From Planctomycetota bacterium (GTDB lineage: Bacteria > Planctomycetota > Planctomycetia > Pirellulales > Pirellulaceae), in the NCBI GenBank assembly GCA_026692885.1, contig JAPLNJ010001006.1, forward strand, positions 1 to 11,718: a stretch of DNA of 11,718 nt, given 5' to 3'. A program made the translations under genes and the position numbers. Under the pieces are notes generated by a model. That model ran no database searches. It was not told where the DNA came from and was given only the letters and a program-made list of their open reading frames with translations. This document shows, one piece after another, positions 1 to 6,190 of this stretch. Every line of letters begins with the position of its first letter. Position 1 is the stretch's first letter.

Positions 1-153
1 TGATGCCGGCGAGCATCATTTGATGGCTTCAGCTACCAGATCGGCGGACCACTCCGTTCGAGTCCCGTTGCATGGAGCCGTAGCCCACACCGCTGGCGAC
101 TAGCCTCGGTGGCCGCTTCCTCGATCCACGTCGAGACGCCAGCCGCGTGCTGA

Positions 154-498
154 ATGGCCATCAGCTTCCTGGCCGGCTTCGCTGGCCTGGGCAATGTCGC
201 CGACAAGATCAGGGGTGTGATCGGCAAAGTCCGCGCCAGCGTGGACAAGGCGATCGATATAGCAATCGCTTGGATCGTGGCGAAGACGAAGGCGCTGATC
301 GGCACAGTGACGAGCGGGGTCAAGCAGCTGTTCGAATGGTGGAAGAAGAAGCAGCGGTTCAGTGCGGGGGATGAATCTCATGAGCCTTCGTTTCGCGGTG
401 AACTTCCGCCCCAACGGGGCCAAAACAAATCAGGGCAGAGCGTCGCGGCGACGGCCGCAGAGCGACGCCCTGGGTACGGTATCGATTCAGCACGGTAG
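154..498 (+). pseudogene. Remnant of a DUF4157/eCIS-type large toxin-like protein (C-terminal helical segment)
   Basis: The first 75 or so residues read as real coding sequence, with amphipathic helices such as VADKIRGVIGKVRASVDKAI, then a Lys/Trp-rich stretch (EWWKKKQRF) and SAGDESHEPSFRGE. From memory of the family, this order (a GLGxxADKI helix, then xxxVDKAID, then a GxSH turn) recurs near the C-terminus of very large DUF4157 proteins tied to extracellular contractile injection systems and polymorphic toxins. A TGA directly precedes the ATG in the same frame, I see no ribosome binding site, and no upstream frame continues the homology. Downstream the frame runs into the inverted repeat starting near 405, so roughly the last 30 residues are repeat-derived. 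I read it as a gene fragment cut at both ends and probably not expressed. It could instead be a very short surviving small protein. The family call rests on motif memory only. Confidence 0.45.
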
Positions 499-678
499 CC
501 CTGAAAGGGCGGAACAAATCAGTTCATCCCGCACGCATCGTTCGTCAGATGCGGCCAAGGCTTGTTTCGCCCCTTAAGGGCTAGTGTTCTCCATCCTCTC
601 CTAACCCAGGGCGGCGCTACGCGGCTACGCCGCTCCGCTCTGGGCTGATTTGTGGCTGCCCCGTTGGGGCGAAAACCT
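405..678. repeat. Nested inverted-repeat cluster (REP/BIME-like)
   Basis: The outer arms are 405-476 and 602-678. GCCCCAACGGGGC at 408-420 matches the reverse complement of 658-670 over all 13 bases, and CGCCCTGGGT at 466-475 matches the reverse complement of 604-613. Inside lies a second diverged pair at about 496-521 and 561-583, each with a GCCC...GGGC mini-palindrome followed by a (G/A)AACAA(ATC) tail. Every arm therefore carries a short GC hairpin plus an AACAAATCAG-type tail, giving a head-to-head structure of four related units. This resembles the dispersed repeats common between planctomycete genes. Such repeats are mobilised in other bacteria by RAYT-type Y1 transposases, but no transposase is encoded here. 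The left edge coincides with the end of the toxin-like remnant, which suggests insertion into that gene. Confidence 0.8.
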
Positions 679-1021
679 GTGGATCACCAGCAGGGGCGCC
701 AGGGGCCACTCGGTCATCCTGGATTTCGTAATCACTCCGCGAAGCCAGCCAAACAGAAACAAAATCAGGCATTCGGGAAAACACCAATTCGCCGTAAAAT
801 CAAACAAACTGAACACGCCAGGTCGGTTCTCAACCCAGAATCGCTTCCTCTTCACGGCCCCCCGGCAGCTTCACTGGCGAAGCTGGGCCTCGTGCTCGGC
901 GCGGTGGGCAGCGTGCGACGAAGCCGATACCGCTCTGAACCCAACCGACCGTCTACTCAGGATGCTTGGCGCCGCCATTCTCGAATGACCTCGGGCAGGC
1001 TCGCAAGCCCGCAGCAGGATC
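679..1021. other. Intergenic stretch without a supported gene
   Basis: About 340 bp between the inverted-repeat cluster and the stop of the anti-sigma/macroglobulin gene. Open frames cross it on both strands, but none has plausible composition or a recognisable domain. Roughly 720-850 is clearly richer in A than its surroundings, for instance around the AAACAGAAACAAAATC stretch near 750, and reads like non-coding or mobile-element DNA. A short hairpin near the right end is listed separately. Confidence 0.6.
995..1012 (-). terminator. Hairpin just downstream of the sigma/anti-sigma operon
   Basis: On the minus strand a 7-bp stem (GCGGGCT with AGCCTGC, one G-U pair) closes a 4-base loop, starting about 10 bp after the stop codon at 1022. 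No T-run follows, so it would be a weak or non-canonical terminator, or simply an mRNA 3'-end stabiliser. The placement is the main support. Confidence 0.3.
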
Positions 1022-4000
1022 CTACCGGGACCGGAAATGGAAGCTTTCCTGAACGTGCCCGATGCGGCCGTTGGCGTGGGCGTCGATGGACACGCGGCAG
1101 GCCGAGACGTGGGAGGGCAGGGAGAAGCGGATGCTGACTCGCCCTTCGGCGTCGGTCTGCAATTGAGGCTCCCAATGAAGTGGTTCGTTCGATCGCTCAA
1201 CCCAATCGATGCCCGGACCCATTTCGCTGGTGCCGGTGCGACGTTTTAATCCCGACGGACGTTCCTGCGTGTCGGCGGGTGATTCGTCCTGTCTCTCCTT
1301 GGCCAGATCCTGGGCCTGCTCTTTGGCCGCCAGCGGGCGGTCGTCTGCAAGATTCTTCGCGCGAAAATCAAAGGCTCCGCCTAGTCCGCCAGCTCCAGGG
1401 CTTGGCTTGTAGCCGAATCCACCGAGGACCTTGTCGACAGCTTCCTTTTCAGCCAATTTCGCGTCGTCGCGGTGGAGGGCCTCGGCCGATTTCCCAAGCG
1501 AATCGGCTGCCATCCCACCGAAGGTTACGCCAGGGCCCTCTGCTGGCCGCTCTTCGCTTCGCATTCTAACCGCATCTCCCTTGCGTGCGACGTCTGTGCC
1601 CTCGGCGGTGCTGTCCGGCTTTCCGAAAAGGTCGGACGCCGCTAAACCTTCCGTGGCCGGACTGGGTTTCTTCGCCAGAACAGCCTCCTTGGATTTCAGG
1701 CCGAGCCGCTGCGGTGCCGTAGCGGACAATTCGTCCTTCGCAGCCTCGGCCGATTCCAATCGCGGCCCAGTTGCGGTGATCGAAGCCGCCTCCGGGGCCG
1801 GAGCGGCGGGCATGGCTGGCGGGGCTGACGCGGCAACCGCAGGCGCCGGAGCGGGGACGGGTTCCGCAGCCGGAGCAGCAGCGTCGGGCAAGGCCTTGAG
1901 TGCGGTCGGTGGCGGCGTGGCATCAAGTTCGGCCCGGCCGATCTGTGGCTGGGCAGGCAGGCCAGCCGACATGACGTCGTCGGCACGCGACGAGGGTTCT
2001 GGCATCGCGTACGAGTCGGCCGTCTTGGCAACGCTCGGAGACGAGGCCGATTTGTCCGTACTGGAGTGCCGTAGCGGTTGCGGCGCCGACTGTTTGGCAT
2101 TCACGGCTAAACGGGAACCGTCCGCGGCCGCGTCAGGCTGCGTTTGCAGCTCCACGGGCGGGGACGCTGCGATGTCGTTCACCGGCTTGCTGAACTCGGC
2201 CTCCGCCAATTGGATCTCACCGTCGATCGGCGTCGCGCGCCGTTTTGCCAGCTCGGTCAAGGACCCGCCGGGGCGCCCTATCCACAGCCATGCCACGAGC
2301 AGACAAACGGTGGCAGTGCTGAGCACGGGAACCCAGACCTTGACCCCGGCACTCATGCGCGAGAGGCCCACGGCGACCAGTCCGATCAACACCACAAGAC
2401 TGCTGAAAAACAGTGTGCGTCCCAGCTGTTCGCGGCGCAGTTCGCGGTCCGCTCGCGCTGCCGCGACTTCGCGTGTGGAGGGAGAGGCGACCTTCGAAAG
2501 TTGCTCCGCCAGGCACGCGAGCCCCGCGGCCTCACTGTCGAGCGTCGCAGAAAGGGTTGGTCCGAGTCGGCCCTCGTACGCGGCATCGGGGCCGGATTGG
2601 GCCAGTTGGCCAGGGGGGATCGCCACCAACCACAGGGGACGTTGCGTGCCGAGCAGTAAGTCCAAATCCACGGCCGCCTCTGGATTCTCCTGCAAGTAGT
2701 TGTCGGCGTTCGGGATGCTTGCTCCGTCCAAGCTGCTGGTCAACCAGTACTGCGTGGTCAGGCTGGGCAGGCGGTCTGCGGTCTGGTCAGCCTCGTCGAC
2801 CGGGACCACGGAGATTCCCAGCGTGGCGGCTTGCGGACGCTGGTGCTCGTCGCACACCGCGACCGCCAGTTCGACTTCGCCGTCAGACGACGCAGCGCTG
2901 TCGCGCGGTGCCACTTGAATGATCAGTTTTCGCGCGGGACGTCGAAACACGAGCCGTTCGGCCACGGGTTGCGGTGGACGGGCGTTGAGGTCATACAAGG
3001 TCACACGAATCACGCCGTCCGCGCGCTCGTCCAGCGGCAAGTCCAGACGACAAACGCCGACCTCGTCACGTGCGTTCGGGAAGCTCTTCCTTGACACCAG
3101 CAGCTGTCCCACAGTGGCCCCGCGGCAGCGGGTTACCATTGCCAACGGCCGCGTGCACTGCGTCGAACGCAGTTCCAGGTTCAGCGAGTGACCCGCGTCA
3201 AACACGCCCGCACCGGCATCGAGCGTGACGAACCGCTCCACACTGGCACTCGGCAGTGGGTACTTCTGACTCCCGTCGGCGGGAACGTCGCATTCCAAAC
3301 GATACGACTCGTTCGCGAGCGGCGTGAACTGAAACATGCCGCGTCCGGCCTGCCCGTTCTGCACGGGGACGACCAGCTTCCCACCGCGGTCGACGACTCG
3401 GCCCTGAATCGAGGCGGCTTCGCCGTCGACGTTTCGGGCCGAGAAATAGACGCGGTTGAGCACGCCGGAGACCAAGCTGCCGGATTCGGGATAGAATTCG
3501 ACGGCAATTCTCCCCGATTCGATCGGGATTGCCTCGGTGATCCGTTCTTCGAGCTCGCGGGTTTCGCCCACCCGAAACCGCAGGCGGGCCTCGGGGTATT
3601 GACGGGACGGGCTGTGGGCGACCAGGACATACTGGTCGGTGACAACCGCGTCCGGACCAGCGGACGAATCAGCGGGAACCTGAAGCTGACCGTCAGCGAC
3701 GCCCTGCTCGCTGACCGCACAGTGTTCCGCTCCAGGAATTTGGACGTCGCGTGGATCCCGCATCGAGAATTCAACCGCGACTTCACTTGACAACACATCG
3801 GCAAAGGGCGACAGCGTCAGCGACCGGTACCAGACCTGATCGCCCGGTTGATACGAGGCGCGATCCAACGTCAGGACCGTGGTCAAGGGGTCCGCGTCGA
3901 ACACCAGATTGGCGCGTAGCGGCGGTGTTGCCAAATCGCCGCGGGAGGTCAGTTCCAGACGTATGCTGGACGAAACGGGTAGGACGGGCAACTTGATCTG

Positions 4001-4594
4001 CAGCAAGCCCGCATCGTCCGTAGCGGCCGACTTGTCGACCGCGGGGTCTTGGGCGTTCCCCATGTAGAACTGGTACCTCATCTGCTCCGAACGCGGCTGT
4101 CCGTTGCCCGACTGCGTGAGCACCGTCAAGTCGATTGCTTGATTCGAATGTCCGCGTGCCGGGCCGAACACCGTCGTACGCACTTGTCCGTCGACAGACG
4201 CAATCTGCGAGGCTGTGGTCGGAGCGAAGGGGAATCGCGGTTCGATAAAGGAGTAGCCGAGCAGGCCCACCAACAGCGTGGCCGCCAGCCCTAGCAGCCA
4301 ATTCACTGTGCGGGCGGTGGTGGACCAAGCGGATGGGGGCGGACTGGCGGCGGGCGTCGTGGTCTCGGTGCGGCTGGAGTCGCCGTCGCTCACGGGGCGT
4401 TGCAGGACCGGTATCGGCAGATTAGGCTTCGCGGCCTGCGCCAAGATTTCCGTCTGCAGCTTGACTTCGGCGTAGGCGCGGGCGACCTCCGGATCGGAGC
4501 TGATCCGCTGGCGAAGCGCCGCGGCCTCTTGCTCCGGCAGCAACTCGTATACGAGTTCCCACAGTTGTTGTTCGAGTTCTGGGGTTCGGGGCAT
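1022..4594 (-). CDS. Anti-sigma-like membrane protein fused to MG2/alpha-2-macroglobulin-like domains
   Basis: A 1190-residue protein. Residues 1-60 form a helical anti-sigma-like region (LWELVYELLPEQEAAALRQR) typical of proteins encoded after ECF sigma factors, but the first 97 residues contain no Cys or His, so the zinc-binding anti-sigma motif is absent. TM1 is at about 98-116. Residues 117-725 are beta-rich. They include an MG2-type segment near 240-262 (LTLDRASYQPGDQVWYRSLT), further macroglobulin-like repeats, and a segment near 615-652 (YWLTSSLDG...LDLLLGTQR) like the part before the C-terminal region in bacterial MG2/TonB-plug-type proteins. TM2 and TM3 are at about 726-744 and 753-772. 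A 350-residue Ala/Pro/Glu-rich disordered linker follows, then a final strand motif at 1138-1165 (LHWEPQLQTDAEGRVSIRF) resembling macroglobulin A2M-type sequence. Three membrane spans put the C-terminus outside the cytoplasm. The ATG lies 3 bp after the sigma stop (TAGGCCATG), implying translational coupling. Inferred role: holds the partner sigma factor and senses envelope state. No thioester CxEQ motif is seen. Confidence 0.85.
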   Translation of the reverse strand: MPRTPELEQQLWELVYELLPEQEAAALRQRISSDPEVARAYAEVKLQTEILAQAAKPNLPIPVLQRPVSDGDSSRTETTTPAASPPPSAWSTTARTVNWLLGLAATLLVGLLGYSFIEPRFPFAPTTASQIASVDGQVRTTVFGPARGHSNQAIDLTVLTQSGNGQPRSEQMRYQFYMGNAQDPAVDKSAATDDAGLLQIKLPVLPVSSSIRLELTSRGDLATPPLRANLVFDADPLTTVLTLDRASYQPGDQVWYRSLTLSPFADVLSSEVAVEFSMRDPRDVQIPGAEHCAVSEQGVADGQLQVPADSSAGPDAVVTDQYVLVAHSPSRQYPEARLRFRVGETRELEERITEAIPIESGRIAVEFYPESGSLVSGVLNRVYFSARNVDGEAASIQGRVVDRGGKLVVPVQNGQAGRGMFQFTPLANESYRLECDVPADGSQKYPLPSASVERFVTLDAGAGVFDAGHSLNLELRSTQCTRPLAMVTRCRGATVGQLLVSRKSFPNARDEVGVCRLDLPLDERADGVIRVTLYDLNARPPQPVAERLVFRRPARKLIIQVAPRDSAASSDGEVELAVAVCDEHQRPQAATLGISVVPVDEADQTADRLPSLTTQYWLTSSLDGASIPNADNYLQENPEAAVDLDLLLGTQRPLWLVAIPPGQLAQSGPDAAYEGRLGPTLSATLDSEAAGLACLAEQLSKVASPSTREVAAARADRELRREQLGRTLFFSSLVVLIGLVAVGLSRMSAGVKVWVPVLSTATVCLLVAWLWIGRPGGSLTELAKRRATPIDGEIQLAEAEFSKPVNDIAASPPVELQTQPDAAADGSRLAVNAKQSAPQPLRHSSTDKSASSPSVAKTADSYAMPEPSSRADDVMSAGLPAQPQIGRAELDATPPPTALKALPDAAAPAAEPVPAPAPAVAASAPPAMPAAPAPEAASITATGPRLESAEAAKDELSATAPQRLGLKSKEAVLAKKPSPATEGLAASDLFGKPDSTAEGTDVARKGDAVRMRSEERPAEGPGVTFGGMAADSLGKSAEALHRDDAKLAEKEAVDKVLGGFGYKPSPGAGGLGGAFDFRAKNLADDRPLAAKEQAQDLAKERQDESPADTQERPSGLKRRTGTSEMGPGIDWVERSNEPLHWEPQLQTDAEGRVSIRFSLPSHVSACRVSIDAHANGRIGHVQESFHFRSR

Positions 4595-4597
4595 GGC

Positions 4598-5143
4598 CTA
4601 CATCGTCTGGGCGAGAGTTTCCCGTAATCGGATCAATGCCAATCGCATGCGTGTCTTGACGGTTCCGGTCGGTACGTCGAGCGTCTCGGCGATCTGTTCA
4701 TACGTTAATTGGCCGTTTTGTCGCAAGAGGAACACCTCCTGTTCCTCAGCCCGCAACGCGCTGACCGCATTTCTTACCAGCAGCAACTGTTCGTTATGTT
4801 CCACTTGTGCTTCCGGGCTTTGCTGCCGGCTGGGAATCGTGGTTTCGTCTTCGGGCAGACCTTTCTTATGCCTTCGCCAAGCGGTCTGCCGCAGGTCGCG
4901 GGCCGTATTGAGTGCCACACGAAAGATCCACGCTTTCAGGTTTTGAATCTCGGCAACTTGTTCGCGATTCCGCCAGCATTTTACAAACGCATCCTGCAGC
5001 GCATCTCGGGCGTCGTCCGCATGGCCGAGCATGTGGTACAGCATGCCCAGCAGCTCGCCCTGATAGCACACAAAGGCTTGCTCCAACGCATCACCCGGGT
5101 TGGGAGACGCAGCAAGCACGGTCTGGCGTGCGGAGTCGGCCAC
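4598..5143 (-). CDS. ECF-type RNA polymerase sigma factor, RpoE-like
   Basis: Sigma-70 family factor with only regions 2 and 4, the extracytoplasmic-function layout. Counted from the GTG at 5149, region 2 spans about residues 24-90 (LGHADDARDALQDAFVKCWR for core binding and -10 recognition, then LKAWIFRVALNTARDL). Region 4 spans about 125-178 (LRAEEQEVFLLRQNGQLTYE, then an HTH ending in PTGTVKTRM for -35 recognition). The frame opens at GTG 5149, but the AGAGG at 5152-5156 sits only 2 bases from that codon and 8 bases from the GTG at 5143, so I chose 5143 (181 residues). It is the first gene of an operon with the anti-sigma-like protein that follows 3 bp later, its probable regulator. It is divergent from a second, unrelated sigma gene. 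ECF factors usually activate their own promoter; I could not pin that promoter down. Confidence 0.93.
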   Translation of the reverse strand: MADSARQTVLAASPNPGDALEQAFVCYQGELLGMLYHMLGHADDARDALQDAFVKCWRNREQVAEIQNLKAWIFRVALNTARDLRQTAWRRHKKGLPEDETTIPSRQQSPEAQVEHNEQLLLVRNAVSALRAEEQEVFLLRQNGQLTYEQIAETLDVPTGTVKTRMRLALIRLRETLAQTM

Positions 5144-5151
5144 GTACACAA

Positions 5152-5158
5152 CCTCTTC
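5152..5158 (-). promoter_or_regulatory. Ribosome binding site that favours GTG 5143 as sigma start
   Basis: GAAGAGG on the minus strand. Spacing from its 3' end is 2 bases to the GTG at 5149 and 8 bases to the GTG at 5143, so the downstream GTG is the better start. Confidence 0.55.
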
Positions 5159-5225
5159 TCGGAAGTATAGACGAACTTGCCAGAGGCTCAGATTCTAACA
5201 ACCAGCCCTATTCTTAGCAGAATTT

Positions 5226-5269
5226 AGTCCTGGCCGCAGCCGTGGCAGCGGCTGAGAGGACTGATTTTT
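5226..5269. repeat. Interrupted hairpin with T-run in the divergent control region
   Basis: AGTCCT at 5226-5231 pairs with AGGACT at 5257-5262, and CAGCCG at 5237-5242 pairs with CGGCTG at 5249-5254, with a small asymmetric internal loop. TTTTT follows at 5265-5269 on the plus strand. It has the form of a rho-independent terminator read rightward, yet no plus-strand gene ends upstream of it. It sits about 80 bp upstream of the minus-strand sigma start. I favour a dispersed repeat, possibly also blocking stray rightward transcription. Confidence 0.6.
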
Positions 5270-5319
5270 CCTACCCCTACCGGAGTTCTTGAAGTCGCGC
5301 GTTTTCCATGCTTTGCCGT

Positions 5320-5349
5320 AGAAGCTCCCGGCGTGAGCCGGGAGCTTCT
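5320..5349. repeat. Perfect 13-bp hairpin with GTGA tetraloop
   Basis: AGAAGCTCCCGGC at 5320-5332 and its exact complement GCCGGGAGCTTCT at 5337-5349 flank a GTGA loop. Read as plus-strand RNA the loop is a GNRA tetraloop, an unusually stable fold. No T-run follows on either strand, so it does not look like a classical terminator. It is probably a short dispersed REP-like hairpin lying between two divergent promoters. Confidence 0.8.
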
Positions 5350-5396
5350 CCCCATGCCGCGAAATGCATAACTTCAAAGACCGCAGTCGGCTCCCG

Positions 5397-5424
5397 TTGC
5401 GGCCCGGGCCGGCTAGGTCATAAT
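5397..5424 (+). promoter_or_regulatory. Possible promoter of the second sigma factor/kinase operon
   Basis: TTGCGG at 5397-5402 and CATAAT at 5419-5424 are separated by 16 bp and would start transcription near 5431, about 70 bases before the sigma ATG. The -10 match is good but the -35 match is poor. An ECF-type promoter is equally possible. Confidence 0.25.
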
Positions 5425-5446
5425 GATCGATGTTACGTAGTGATAC

Positions 5447-5468
5447 CCGCCGGTCGTGTTCCCGGCGG
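5447..5468 (+). promoter_or_regulatory. Leader inverted repeat upstream of second sigma factor
   Basis: CCGCCGG at 5447-5453 and CCGGCGG at 5462-5468 form a perfect 7-bp inverted repeat with an 8-base spacer, ending 33 bases before the ATG at 5502. It could be a leader hairpin in the mRNA or an operator for a dimeric regulator. The sequence does not decide between them. Confidence 0.4.
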
Positions 5469-5501
5469 ATCTAGCCATCCCGCACGTGGTATCACAAGGA
5501 T

Positions 5502-6131
5502 ATGTGGCCCGAAACAGACAAGACTCTACAATTGCTCGAGGGCGTCAAGCGGGGCGATGCGGAAGCCGTCAACCGTTTGCTGGACCGGTATCGCGAGGCC
5601 GTGCAGCGCATGGTCCGGATGCGACTGGATCAGAAAATCAAGCGGCGCGTCGGCGTCAGCGATGTGGTCCAAGACGTCTTGGTGGAAGCCAATCGTCGTT
5701 TGCGCGACTACCTGAAGAATCCCACGATGGCCTTCCACCTGTGGATTCGCCAGATCGCCAAAGACCGCATTATCGACGCGCATCGCCGCCATCGCGGGTC
5801 GGGCAAACGCAGTGTCGACCGTGAACAGGCCCTGGCGCCCGCCGGCGAGGAGCGGTCCAGTATCCTGTTGGCGGCTGAGTTGTGCGACCCACAACTGACG
5901 CCGGCGGCGGCGGCCACGCAAAAGGAGCTGGCCGGCCGTGTCGAAGAGGCCCTCACGCAGCTCGGCGAGCCGGATTGCGAGATTATCGTGATGCGTCACT
6001 ACGAGCATCTTTCGAATCAGGAAGTCGCCGCCGCCTTGAGTCTGACCGAGCCAGCCGCCAGCATGCGCTACTTGCGCGCCGTGCGGCGATTGAGAATCAT
6101 ACTGGTGGAGGGTGTCTCTCGGGACGCCTGA
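5502..6131 (+). CDS. ECF sigma factor, Planctomycetaceae-type subfamily
   Basis: A 209-residue sigma-70 family factor. Region 2 spans about residues 20-100, with VGVSDVVQDVLVEANRRL in place of the usual EDAxQExF signature, then FHLWIRQIAKDRIIDAHRRH. Region 4 spans about 145-203, with LGEPDCEIIVMRHYEHLSNQ and the HTH ending AASMRYLRAVRRLR. The wording matches the planctomycete-specific ECF subfamily usually encoded beside Ser/Thr kinases. No anti-sigma gene is adjacent; the next gene, 59 bp downstream, is a membrane kinase. Inferred control is therefore by phosphorylation rather than sequestration, as proposed for STK-linked ECF groups. AAGG lies very close to the ATG, giving only a weak ribosome binding site. 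It shares little with the sigma factor encoded at 4598-5143. Confidence 0.92.
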   Translation: MWPETDKTLQLLEGVKRGDAEAVNRLLDRYREAVQRMVRMRLDQKIKRRVGVSDVVQDVLVEANRRLRDYLKNPTMAFHLWIRQIAKDRIIDAHRRHRGSGKRSVDREQALAPAGEERSSILLAAELCDPQLTPAAAATQKELAGRVEEALTQLGEPDCEIIVMRHYEHLSNQEVAAALSLTEPAASMRYLRAVRRLRIILVEGVSRDA

Positions 6132-6190
6132 TTCCGCGGCCAAGGTGTTGCCTTCGGGCTAGTCCGGTTCCCACGCTGCGAGTGGAGTCC

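Noticed and set aside
1431..2699. Long plus-strand open frame (422 codons) opposite the macroglobulin-like gene
   Set aside because: It is antisense to the Ala/Pro-rich linker and nearby coding sequence. High GC removes stop codons there, and no domain or ribosome binding site supports it.
5226..5269. Rho-independent terminator reading rightward
   Set aside because: Hairpin plus T-run is present, but no plus-strand gene lies upstream to be terminated, so it is listed as a repeat.
5882..6190. Upstream extension of the kinase reading frame to 5882
   Set aside because: It overlaps the sigma gene in a different frame and the extra 103 residues are Arg/Ala-rich shadow sequence. The ATG at 6191 gives a normal planctomycete kinase N-terminus.
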